A DNA stretch of 64,000 nt from an uncultured Dehalococcoidia bacterium (GTDB taxonomy: Bacteria; Chloroflexota; Dehalococcoidia; Lucifugimonadales; UBA3495): contig OY282456.1 of NCBI GenBank assembly GCA_958296225.1, forward strand, positions 3,224,001 through 3,288,000, in the 5' to 3' direction. This document shows positions 51,932-59,885 of this stretch, piece by piece. Every line of letters starts with the position of its first letter. The first letter of the stretch is position 1. The notes beneath the pieces are model-generated. The model was not told the DNA's origin and searched no databases. It worked only from the letters and a program-made list of their open reading frames with translations. A program made the position numbers and the translations under genes.

Positions 51932-52687
51932 TCAGGCGGCGAGGAGGGTTTCGGCCAGTGCCCGGGGATGCTGCACTGCAACCTGGTGCACGGCGTCCAG
52001 TTCCACGACGGTCACGCCGGGGATGCGCGCGGCCATGGCGCGCTGGCGGGCCGGGGTGATGAGCCGGTCGTTGCTCAACACGACGTAAGTAACCGGGCAG
52101 GGCAGCTCATTCAAATTCAGGGATACGGGCTGGGTCAGCATCCGCAGCGGCAACGGGCCGAAATGCCCGATGGTCTGGGCCTGCTGCATCTGGTCAAGGC
52201 CGCGGCACCAGTACCTGTTGACGGCCCCAATGGGCACCGGGATGTCGCGGCCGGACAGCGCGCCGAAGGTTTGGCACAGCCGAATCAAAGTCCGGGCCGG
52301 CATTGGGTAGGCCGACGCCGGGGTTCCGCCATCGGCGGGAACGATGCCGCAGACGAGGACGATACGTCGCGGGACGGCGGGCAACTGGCTGGCGGCCTGG
52401 AGGGCTACCGTGCCGCCAAGCTCATGGCCGACGATGGTGAAGTCGGTGAAACTCTCGCGCTCGACGATATTGGCGATAACGCGCGCGCCCTCGGATATGT
52501 CAACCGAGGCCACGTCCTGGGCGGCATCCGCGCCGTGTCCGGGCAGGTCAACGGCGTGGACACGCACCGCCTGCCGGGGGCGATAGAGGGGCGGCGGGTG
52601 CTGGACGGGGGCAGTCATATGGCCCCAGACCTTGCCCCAACTCCAGGCGCCCTGTCCGGCGCCGTGTACCAGCAAGAAATCCGACAC
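51932..52687 (-). CDS. Alpha/beta hydrolase fold protein without nucleophile serine
   Basis: A 251-aa protein. FLLVHGAGQGAWSWGKV is the oxyanion region of plant-esterase/hydroxynitrile-lyase-like hydrolases. The nucleophile elbow reads GHELGG: E89 replaces the expected serine (codon GAG). The acid and base appear retained: SNDRLITP (Asp) and LDAVHQVAVQHP (His). Ordinary ester hydrolysis is therefore unlikely; a binding protein or changed chemistry is possible. It starts one base after selA ends on the same strand, so the two are probably co-transcribed. Confidence 0.8.
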   Translation of the reverse strand: MSDFLLVHGAGQGAWSWGKVWGHMTAPVQHPPPLYRPRQAVRVHAVDLPGHGADAAQDVASVDISEGARVIANIVERESFTDFTIVGHELGGTVALQAASQLPAVPRRIVLVCGIVPADGGTPASAYPMPARTLIRLCQTFGALSGRDIPVPIGAVNRYWCRGLDQMQQAQTIGHFGPLPLRMLTQPVSLNLNELPCPVTYVVLSNDRLITPARQRAMAARIPGVTVVELDAVHQVAVQHPRALAETLLAA

Positions 52688-52688
52688 G

Positions 52689-54086
52689 CTATGCTCCTGA
52701 TTGGGCGCCCAATGCCGCCAATATGGCCTGTTTCATTGCGTCATCCTGCTCCGGCAATACGGTGCGCGGGTCCAAACGCACTGTGTCCTCCTCAATGCGG
52801 CCAATTACCGGAGTCGGTTGGTTGCGGAGGGCTGACAGCAGCGATTCCGGGGTTCCGCCGCTGCCGTTGGGCGAGATTGACAAAGCCCAGGAGGGCAAAG
52901 TTTCGCCCGGCAAACTGCCGCCCCCGATGGCGGAGCGGGCCGGTACGACAGCGGTTTCCGCGCCGGAGGCGGCCGCGATTGCTTTGCTCCACGCATCGGC
53001 GCGGGCGCGGACTGCCAGCGGGTCAGCGGCAATCATTCTCCAGACTGGTATCGCTGCTTCCGCCTGGCCGGTGAGGTAGTGGGTCAAGGTTGCGGTCAGG
53101 CTGGCCAGGCTCATCTTGTCGATGCGGACGGCGCGGGCCAGCGGATGCCGTTCCAACCTGGTGACCAGCTCCCGCTGGCCGACTATGATGCCGGCCTGTG
53201 GGCCGCCCAGCAGCTTGTCGCCGGAAAAGAACGCCAGCCCGACGCCGGCGGCGATGCTTTCCTGCGGGGTCGGTTCGTGGGCCAGCCCGTAGCGCTCGGT
53301 GGGGAGCAGGGCCCCGCTGCCCAAATCGTGCAGCACGGGGATTCCGGTGCGGGCGCCGAGTTCTACCAAATCGCGCTCAGCCACCGCCGCCGTGAACCCT
53401 GCAACGCGAAAGTTGCTGGCGTGGGCTTTGAGGAACGCTCCGGTGTTTTCGGTTACGGCGTCGGCGTAGTCGCGGACGTAGGTGCGGTTGGTGGTGCCGA
53501 CGTCAACCAGGGTGCAACCGCTCTGGCGCAGCACGTCCGGGATGCGGAACCCGCCGCCGATTTCCACGGCTTCGCCACGCGTGACAATAACCTCGCGGCC
53601 GGCGGCCAAAGCCGACAGGCCCAGCAGCAGCGCCGCGGCATTGTTGTTGACGACCAGCGCCGCCTCCGCGCCCGTAATGCGCTGCAAGAGGGATTGCAGA
53701 TGCGCCTGGCGGGAACCGCGCCGTCCGGTGTCCAGGTCGATTTCCAGGTCGGAATAGCCGCGCCCCACCGCGTCGGCCGCCGCTAACGCCGCCTGGCTCA
53801 ACGGCGCCCGGCCCAGGTTGGTGTGGATGATAACCCCGGTGGCGTTGATGACGGGATGGGGCGACGGCGCGGCCAGCCCGGCAATCAAGCCCAGCACGGC
53901 GCGGGTAATTTCGTCAGCCGACGGCGCGCCGGCGCCGGCCAGAACCTGCCGGCGGATGTTGGCCAGAACCTCCCGGGTCAACTCCACTACTCGCTCCCGG
54001 CCGTATGACTCAACGGCGCCGGCGAGGGGCTGGCCGCTCACCACTCGCTCGACGCTGGGAAGGTTGCGTAACTGGTAACTGTTCAT
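52689..54086 (-). CDS. selA: L-seryl-tRNA(Sec) selenium transferase
   Basis: A 465-aa fold-type I PLP enzyme converting Ser-tRNA(Sec) to Sec-tRNA(Sec). LRNLPSVERVV opens the SelA N-terminal domain; VIIHTNLGRAPLS, VVNNNAAALLLGL and VTRGEAVEIGGGFRIPDVL are diagnostic, and the PLP lysine is K291 in FFSGDKLLGGPQAG. Length is normal for bacterial SelA. A GTG codon at 54089 is an alternative start. selB, selD and selC are not visible in the window. The downstream gene is an alpha/beta hydrolase, not the usual selB. Confidence 0.93.
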   Translation of the reverse strand: MNSYQLRNLPSVERVVSGQPLAGAVESYGRERVVELTREVLANIRRQVLAGAGAPSADEITRAVLGLIAGLAAPSPHPVINATGVIIHTNLGRAPLSQAALAAADAVGRGYSDLEIDLDTGRRGSRQAHLQSLLQRITGAEAALVVNNNAAALLLGLSALAAGREVIVTRGEAVEIGGGFRIPDVLRQSGCTLVDVGTTNRTYVRDYADAVTENTGAFLKAHASNFRVAGFTAAVAERDLVELGARTGIPVLHDLGSGALLPTERYGLAHEPTPQESIAAGVGLAFFSGDKLLGGPQAGIIVGQRELVTRLERHPLARAVRIDKMSLASLTATLTHYLTGQAEAAIPVWRMIAADPLAVRARADAWSKAIAAASGAETAVVPARSAIGGGSLPGETLPSWALSISPNGSGGTPESLLSALRNQPTPVIGRIEEDTVRLDPRTVLPEQDDAMKQAILAALGAQSGA

Positions 54087-54445
54087 CACTGGCTCAGGCT
54101 GTGCCGCAGCATCCGTATTCGCCGGTATTTTATCACCTCCGGCCCACTATGCACGATGGCATTTCTCGCGGTGTCCCGGGTCTTTCAGTTCTCGCGAATT
54201 TCACCCGCCATTCCCGCGCCAGAGCAGCCGGCCCCGTGCTTGATACGGGGCGGCAATCCACCCCGCCCCATCCGGTCAAATCCGGTCTGTCCGGCGCCTC
54301 CCGGTAAAATTCGCGCTCCAACTGCCGGAAAAGGAACGCTGCCTGCGGTTGCCCTGCCGTAGCATCTAACCTTCCTCTATTATAGAATACAGTCCCGCCA
54401 ACCGGATGGCGTGGGTTGACTGGATTGGCGCAGGGCGGTCAGCAT
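54087..54445. other. Intergenic region with repeats
   Basis: About 360 bases between divergent genes. It holds a REP-like region (54200-54265, with CCCCGTGCTTGATACGGGG palindrome) and copy 2 of the dispersed repeat (54278-54314). A TATTATAGAATA stretch near 54379 may be a -10 region for the plus-strand gene. No tRNA-Sec was found here. Confidence 0.5.
54278..54314. repeat. Dispersed repeat, copy 2
   Basis: Matches 19288-19323 base for base over AAATCCGGTCTGTCCGG and CCGGTAAA(A)TTCGC, with a different six-base middle and one extra A. Confidence 0.6.
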
Positions 54446-54652
54446 ATGAAACGCAAAGTAATTGGCATAAGCGTGGTGGTCGTATTGGCGGCGGCCATTT
54501 TGTTCGGAACCGTTGGCTCCGTGATGGAAGTTATCGCGGCGTCGGCGGTCGCCCAACCCCCCGGCGGCGGTGAGTACGTGGCGCGCCTCGCCACCGGCGA
54601 TGACGATAACCCCGCTCTGGCCGCGTTGAAGTACGCCTGTCCGTTCCATTAG
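54446..54652 (+). CDS. Small secreted protein (68 aa)
   Basis: A signal-peptide-like N-terminus (MKRKVIGISVVVVLAAAILFG) is followed by a short polar domain ending YACPFH. The end of the signal is unclear (possibly after AASAVA). No strong ribosome binding site. Function unknown; it lies about 100 bases upstream of the acyl-CoA dehydrogenase gene. Confidence 0.5.
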   Translation: MKRKVIGISVVVVLAAAILFGTVGSVMEVIAASAVAQPPGGGEYVARLATGDDDNPALAALKYACPFH

Positions 54653-54756
54653 CGAATCGCCCACGGCGGGAGTGAAAGCGCCGGCCCCGGATTCGGGGAC
54701 GAGCTGCGGTTGGCGAATATCCCCTCATCAAGTTATCAAGCGCTAACGGAGATACT

Positions 54757-55995
54757 ATGACCCAGGAAATCGGCTTGCCCCCCGAACTCGACGCCCTCAA
54801 GAATACCGTGCGCCGGATAGTGCGCGATGAGTGCGTTCCTCTGGAACCGGAATATCTGGCGCACCCGCCGCAGGAAGGCGAACCGGATAACGGCGCCCCG
54901 CGCGGGGTGTTGGAAACCGTCCCCGGCGTCCTGGGCACGCTGTCCGCCGGACAGTGGGGGCGGCTGAACAACATCTCCCGGCAGACCGGCATCTATACCT
55001 CCTTTGTGCCGGAGGAGTACGGCGGCGGCGGGATGGGCGCGTTGGGCCATCTGACGCTGGAAGAAGAAGTGCATCGCAGCATCGTCCATCTGCCCACCTC
55101 GCCGGTGCCGATGTTTATGATTGGGGCCTGCACGCCGGAGCAGGAGGAAAAATACCTGTATCCGGCCATCAACGGCGATTTGTACTATTCCTTTGGGCAA
55201 ACCGAACCGCAGGCCGGTTCCGACCCCGGCGGCATGATGCAGACGCGGGCCGTGCGCGACGGCGACGATTGGGTGCTGAACGGCACCAAGATGTTCATAT
55301 CCGGCGCGGCCTCGGCGGATTTCCTGCTGGTGCAGGCCGTTACCGACCCGGACCAACGGCAGCGCGGCGGCATCACTATGTTCATCATCGACAACCCCAC
55401 GCCGGGCGTAACCTTTGAACCCATCCGGGTGTGGATTGTGCCCACCAAAGCGCAGCAGCACTACATCCACCTGGACAACGTGCGGGTGCCGCAGACGCAG
55501 GTTCTCGGCGCGGTTGGCGGCGGGTTCACGCTGGGGCAGCAATGGCTGGTGCATCACGACCGGCTGCTGCGCGGCGCCATGGCCCTGGGAATCCTGACCC
55601 GTGCCCTGGAAATGGCCATTGAATGGTCCCAGCAGCGCGTTACCTACGGACGGCCCATCGCCGACCGGCAGGCCATCCAGTGGATGCTGACCGACGTTTA
55701 TATGGACATCATTGCGCTGCGGGCGGTGGCTCGCGAAACCGCCGCCCGCGCCGACGCCGGCGAGGACGTGCGCGTGGAGGCGTCAATGGTCAAGTACGCC
55801 GCCGGCGAATGGGGCTGGCGCAGCATCGACAAGATTATGCAGGTCTTCGGCGGCCTGGGCGAAACGTTAGACCTGCCCATTGCTCACTGGTATCATATGC
55901 TGCGCCACGCCCGGATTGGCGGCGGCACGTCGGAAATCCACAAGTTCGTCATGGCCCGGGCCCTGCTGGGCGGACGGGTCGGTTTCCAGGGATGA
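54757..55995 (+). CDS. Acyl-CoA dehydrogenase family protein
   Basis: A 412-aa FAD enzyme. YSFGQTEPQAGSDPGGMMQTRA is the first family signature, WVLNGTKMFISGAASADFLLV the second, and VFGGLGETLDLPIAHWYHMLRHARIGGGTSEIHKF the C-terminal one. In medium-chain enzymes the catalytic base is the Glu of IYEGT; here that spot is glycine (IGGGTSEI), so the base must lie elsewhere, as in IVD/LCAD-type members. GGAG precedes the ATG. Substrate is unknown; beta-oxidation or amino-acid catabolism is likely. Confidence 0.9.
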   Translation: MTQEIGLPPELDALKNTVRRIVRDECVPLEPEYLAHPPQEGEPDNGAPRGVLETVPGVLGTLSAGQWGRLNNISRQTGIYTSFVPEEYGGGGMGALGHLTLEEEVHRSIVHLPTSPVPMFMIGACTPEQEEKYLYPAINGDLYYSFGQTEPQAGSDPGGMMQTRAVRDGDDWVLNGTKMFISGAASADFLLVQAVTDPDQRQRGGITMFIIDNPTPGVTFEPIRVWIVPTKAQQHYIHLDNVRVPQTQVLGAVGGGFTLGQQWLVHHDRLLRGAMALGILTRALEMAIEWSQQRVTYGRPIADRQAIQWMLTDVYMDIIALRAVARETAARADAGEDVRVEASMVKYAAGEWGWRSIDKIMQVFGGLGETLDLPIAHWYHMLRHARIGGGTSEIHKFVMARALLGGRVGFQG

Positions 55996-56021
55996 GACGG
56001 TGAAGGAGACGGTTAATTAAA

Positions 56022-56819
56022 ATGATGCAACGCAAAAATATGCTGCGCTCCGCCTGGCCCCTGGGCGCGGCGCTAATCCTGCTGTCGCTGGCGGCTTGCG
56101 GGTTCCAGCCACCGGCAGCGTCGCTGGTGGGCGGCAACGCCGCCGGCCGCGCCGCGCAACCGGACGGCCAACTGAGCGGCTACCCCTACGACGTGATTCA
56201 GGTTGTCGGATTCGGCCAGGCCACCGGGACGCCGGATGTGGCGACGCTTTCGCTGGGGGTGTCGGTCACTGCCGACACGGTGGCGGAGGCCAGAGGCACC
56301 GCGGCGCAGACGGTGCAGAGCATTATGGCTGCCCTGACCGAAAAGAACATTGCGGTCAAAGACATTACGACCAGCCATTTCCGGGTGCACCCGGATTACG
56401 ACTATGGAGATAGCGGGCGGAAGCTGAAAGGGTACCAGGTCAGCAACGGCCTGACCGTGACGGTTCGCAACATCGGCGCCGTCGGCGGCATCATTGACGC
56501 CGCCATTGCCGCCGGCGGGAACGACATTGTGTTCAACTCCCTCCGTTTCTCTTTCTCCGATACCGCGGCCATGGAGCGGCAGGCGCGGCAGGCGGCGGTG
56601 GCGAATATGAAGGGCAAGGCGGCGCAGCTGGCGCAATTCTCTGGCCGGACACTGGGCGACCTTATGGTGATTTCCGAAACCCCGATCGGCGACGTATTCA
56701 GCGGCCGGAGCGTATTCGGTTTGGAGGCCGCCGCCTCCGCCGCCTATTATGACACTCCGATAGCGGTCGGCGAAGGGGATATAACCGTCACCGTCTATGG
56801 CGTGTACGAGCTGCGGTGA
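56022..56819 (+). CDS. SIMPL-domain (DUF541) lipoprotein
   Basis: A 265-aa protein. The signal sequence ends in the lipobox SLAAC (C26). The body is a SIMPL domain: VVGFGQATGTPDVATLSLGVSV, then IMAALTEKNIAVKDITTSHFRV and YQVSNGLTVTVRNIGAVG, ending VTVYGVYELR. Such proteins form ring-like oligomers and have been linked to oxidative stress defence. AAGGAG lies about 12 bases upstream. Its stop overlaps a GTG that could start dcd. Confidence 0.88.
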   Translation: MMQRKNMLRSAWPLGAALILLSLAACGFQPPAASLVGGNAAGRAAQPDGQLSGYPYDVIQVVGFGQATGTPDVATLSLGVSVTADTVAEARGTAAQTVQSIMAALTEKNIAVKDITTSHFRVHPDYDYGDSGRKLKGYQVSNGLTVTVRNIGAVGGIIDAAIAAGGNDIVFNSLRFSFSDTAAMERQARQAAVANMKGKAAQLAQFSGRTLGDLMVISETPIGDVFSGRSVFGLEAAASAAYYDTPIAVGEGDITVTVYGVYELR

Positions 56820-56827
56820 CCGTTCCG

Positions 56828-57412
56828 ATGGTACTCAGCGACCGCACCATCCGCCAGCAGATTGCCGAGGGGCGCATCGTCGTGAACCCCATTGACGGCG
56901 ACGACATCCAGCCGGCCAGCATCGACCTGCACCTGGACAACCGTTTTCTGGTCTTTTCCAACGCCCGCCAGCCTTACATTGACGTGCGCGCGCCGCTGGA
57001 CAACTTGACCGAAACGGTGGCTATTGGCGCTGACATTCCTTTTATGTTGCACCCCGGAGAGTTCGTGCTGGGCAGCACGCTGGAGCATATTGAGCTGCCC
57101 AGCGACCTGGTGGCCCGGCTGGAAGGCAAGAGCAGCCTGGGGCGCATCGGCCTGCTGATTCACAGCACCGCCGGCTTTGTTGACCCCGGATGGAAAGGGC
57201 GGCTGACACTGGAATTGAGCAACGTGGCCCGCCTGCCCATCGCCCTTTACTACGGCATGAAAATCGGCCAGATTTCCTTTCTGCAACTGACTACGCCGGC
57301 GGAACGCCTTTACGGTTCCCCGGAGCTGGGCAGCAGGTATCAAGGGCAGTCCGGCCCCACCGCCAGCCGCTTTCACCGGAGCGTCCTCCGGGAGCAGCCC
57401 GGCCCGTTATGA
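56828..57412 (+). CDS. dcd: dCTP deaminase
   Basis: A 194-aa enzyme. VLSDRTIRQQIAEGRIVV opens the family; PASIDLHLDN, GEFVLGSTLEHIELPSDLVARLEGKSSLGRIGL and the active-site stretch STAGFVDPGWKGRLTLELSN are diagnostic, with the catalytic glutamate in LTLELSN. It forms dUTP from dCTP (some members also release dUMP). ATG 56828 matches the usual MxLSD start; GTG 56816 overlaps the previous stop. It overlaps ribD by four bases (ATGA). Confidence 0.93.
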   Translation: MVLSDRTIRQQIAEGRIVVNPIDGDDIQPASIDLHLDNRFLVFSNARQPYIDVRAPLDNLTETVAIGADIPFMLHPGEFVLGSTLEHIELPSDLVARLEGKSSLGRIGLLIHSTAGFVDPGWKGRLTLELSNVARLPIALYYGMKIGQISFLQLTTPAERLYGSPELGSRYQGQSGPTASRFHRSVLREQPGPL

Positions 57413-58530
57413 ATACTGACCCAATGCAGCGCGCCATCGCCCTGGCGCGCACTGCCCTTGGCTCCACCAGCCCCAACCCGGCCGTGGGCGCGGTGGTAGT
57501 TCGGGACGGCAGCATCATCGGCGCCGGCTACACCCGGCCGCCGGGCCAGGCCCATGCCGAGATTGGCGCGCTCCAACAGGCGCGCGGCGCTGCCCGTGGC
57601 GCTGCTTTGTATTGCACTCTGGAACCCTGCTGCCACTTTGGACGGACGCCGCCCTGCACCGACGCCATCATCGCCGCCGGCATCGGGCGGGTAGTGTACG
57701 CCGTTACCGACCCCAATCCCCGCGTAGCCGGCGGCGGCGCGGCGGCGCTGCAAGCCGCCGGCATCAGCGTGGAACGCCAGCCCAATCCGGCGGCGGATGA
57801 ACTGTACGAGGCGTTTGCCAGGCACGTTACCACCGGGCTGCCCTTCGTCGTCGCCAAATTCGCCATGAGTCTGGACGGCAATATCGCCACCCGCATCGGG
57901 GATTCCCAGTGGATAACCGGCCCCCTGGCCCGCGCCCGCGTCCAGCAAATGCGTAAGGAACTGGACGGCATCATGGTCGGCATCGGCACCGCGCTGGCCG
58001 ACGACCCGCAACTCACCGCCCGCGACGGGAACGGAAACCCGCTGCCGCCCGGTTTGCAGCCCGTCCGCGTCGTCCTGGACAGCGCCGCCCGTTTGCCCAG
58101 CGCCGCGCGTATGCTGCGTGAACCGGGCCGGACGATAATCGCAACGGGGCATAGCATCGCTCCGGCCCGCATCGCCGCCCTGGAGGATGCCGGCGCCACC
58201 GTCCGCGCCTTCCCCGGCAGCGACAACCGGGTGAATCTGACCGAACTGCTGGCTTACCTGGGCAGCCAGGGCATAGTCAGTCTGCTGGTTGAGGGCGGCG
58301 GCGGCGTGCTGGGCGCACTGCTGGATGCCGGATTGATTGACAAGGTGTACGCTTTCATCGGCGCAATGCTGATTGGCGGCGCCGGCGCCCGCTCGCCCAT
58401 TGAGGGTAGTGGCGCGACCACTATGGCCGACGCCTGGCGCTTGCAGCGCACCGCTATGGAGCCAATCGGCCCGGACTGGCTGATTACCGGATACCCAACT
58501 CCCGGATACCCAACTCAAGGAGGCGGCTGA
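57409..58530 (+). CDS. ribD: Bifunctional riboflavin deaminase/reductase
   Basis: A 373-aa two-domain enzyme of riboflavin synthesis. The N-terminal deaminase has zinc ligands HAEIGALQQA and CTLEPCCHFGRTPPC; the C-terminal reductase begins VVAKFAMSLDGNIATRIGDSQWITG and contains LLVEGGGGVLGALLD. It overlaps dcd by ATGA. The C-terminus has a duplicated GYPTPGYPTQGGG tail (58490-58528). The next gene, ribE, starts directly at the following base. Confidence 0.94.
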   Translation: MNTDPMQRAIALARTALGSTSPNPAVGAVVVRDGSIIGAGYTRPPGQAHAEIGALQQARGAARGAALYCTLEPCCHFGRTPPCTDAIIAAGIGRVVYAVTDPNPRVAGGGAAALQAAGISVERQPNPAADELYEAFARHVTTGLPFVVAKFAMSLDGNIATRIGDSQWITGPLARARVQQMRKELDGIMVGIGTALADDPQLTARDGNGNPLPPGLQPVRVVLDSAARLPSAARMLREPGRTIIATGHSIAPARIAALEDAGATVRAFPGSDNRVNLTELLAYLGSQGIVSLLVEGGGGVLGALLDAGLIDKVYAFIGAMLIGGAGARSPIEGSGATTMADAWRLQRTAMEPIGPDWLITGYPTPGYPTQGGG

Positions 58531-59115
58531 ATGTTCACCGGAATCGTTGAGGAGGTTGGGCGCGTGTCCGGCCTTGAAGACTATCGGCTGGTTATCAACG
58601 CGGAGCAGGTTTTGGAGGACGTCAAGCTGGGCGACAGCATCGCCGTCAACGGCGCCTGCCTTACCGTGGTGGAGTTTGACTCCGGGAGTTTCGCCGTTGA
58701 CCTGGCGCCGGAGACGCTGCGCCGCACTTCGCTGGGCCAGGTTGGGCCGGGCGGCGCGGTGAACCTGGAGCGCGCTCTGGCGGCCAACGACCGCATGGGC
58801 GGCCACATCGTGCAGGGCCACGTGGACGCCCCCGGCGCCGTCACCGGCTTGACGCCGGAAGCCGACTGCTGCATCATGGAAATTGAGGCCCCCGAATCGC
58901 TCACCCCCTACATCGTGGAGAAGGGCTTTATTGCGGTTGACGGAATCAGCCTTACGGTGGTACAAAGAACGGGGCGCCGTTTCACAATCTCCGTTATCCC
59001 GTTCACTATGCAGCACACCAACTTGCACGAGCGGGAGGTCGGCCACACGGTAAATCTGGAAGCGGACATCCTGGCCAAATACGTGGAAAGTCTGCTCGCC
59101 GCCAAGTTCAGCTAA
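58531..59115 (+). CDS. ribE: Riboflavin synthase, alpha chain
   Basis: A 194-aa enzyme with two tandem lumazine-binding barrels. MFTGIVEEVGRV is the classic start; repeat 1 has DSIAVNGACLTVV and GGHIVQGHVD-type sequence, repeat 2 FIAVDGISLTVV with GHTVNLEADILAKYVE at the end. It dismutates two lumazines to riboflavin. It follows ribD with zero spacing; AAGGAGG in the ribD end serves as ribosome binding site. Confidence 0.95.
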   Translation: MFTGIVEEVGRVSGLEDYRLVINAEQVLEDVKLGDSIAVNGACLTVVEFDSGSFAVDLAPETLRRTSLGQVGPGGAVNLERALAANDRMGGHIVQGHVDAPGAVTGLTPEADCCIMEIEAPESLTPYIVEKGFIAVDGISLTVVQRTGRRFTISVIPFTMQHTNLHEREVGHTVNLEADILAKYVESLLAAKFS

Positions 59116-59151
59116 CCGTAGCGTAGCCCAACCGCCGGATGCAACGAAAAG

Positions 59152-59787
59152 ATGCAGTTGATTAGCATTGAACAGGGTCTCGAAGACCTGAAAGCCGGCA
59201 AGTTCCTCATCGTTGTGGACGATGAGAACCGGGAAAACGAAGGCGACCTGGTTATGCCGGCGCAGCACGTAACGGCGGACGCCGTTAACTTCATGGTCAC
59301 CTACGCGCGGGGCCAGCTCTGTATGCCGATGACCGCCGCGCGCCTGGCCGAGCTGGACATCCCCATGCTGCCCAGCCGCAACTCCGACTCTGCCATGCCC
59401 ACGGCCTTCACTATGCCGGTGGATTACGCTATTGACACCACCACCGGAATATCCGCCCACGACCGGGCGGCCACGGTGCGCGCGCTCATCAATCCGGCGG
59501 CGCTGCCCGAGGATTTTATCCAGCCGGGCCACCTGTTCCCCCTGCGTTACCACACCGGCGGCGTTCTGGTTCGTCCGGGTCACACCGAAGCGATTGTTGA
59601 CCTGTGCCGGCTGGCGGGGCTGTATCCGGCCGGCGTGGTTTGCGAGATTATGAAAGACGACGGCACGATGGCCCGGATGCCCGACTTGATACCGATGGCG
59701 CAGCAGCACGCCCTGAACATCCTGTCCATCGCCGATCTCATCGCGTATCGCCGCCAGCACGACCCGGTTGCCGAGGGCAGCGTCTGA
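59152..59787 (+). CDS. ribB: 3,4-dihydroxy-2-butanone 4-phosphate synthase
   Basis: A 211-aa stand-alone DHBP synthase. VVDDENRENEGDLVMPAQ is the acidic active-site loop, TTGISAHDRAATV and RPGHTEAIVDLC follow, and PAGVVCEIMKDDGTMARMPDL closes the site; all look intact. It makes the four-carbon unit of the lumazine ring from ribulose 5-phosphate. No GTP cyclohydrolase domain is attached. The next gene, ribBA, carries a second, equally intact DHBP synthase domain. Confidence 0.93.
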   Translation: MQLISIEQGLEDLKAGKFLIVVDDENRENEGDLVMPAQHVTADAVNFMVTYARGQLCMPMTAARLAELDIPMLPSRNSDSAMPTAFTMPVDYAIDTTTGISAHDRAATVRALINPAALPEDFIQPGHLFPLRYHTGGVLVRPGHTEAIVDLCRLAGLYPAGVVCEIMKDDGTMARMPDLIPMAQQHALNILSIADLIAYRRQHDPVAEGSV

Positions 59788-59885
59788 CCCGTTGCAGGCG
59801 CGGCGCCCCCGTTCCGGGGCATCCGTTGGTCAGCAATCGCCCGTGCGACGGCCTCTGCGAAAACCATTAACACCCCGGAGGAATA

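Noticed and set aside
54087..54445. tRNA-Sec (selC) next to selA
   Set aside because: No long acceptor arm with a TCA anticodon loop could be folded here.
57373..59760. 795-aa minus-strand frame opposite ribD-ribE-ribB
   Set aside because: Antisense to three certain genes; composition is His/Gln/Val-rich without motifs.
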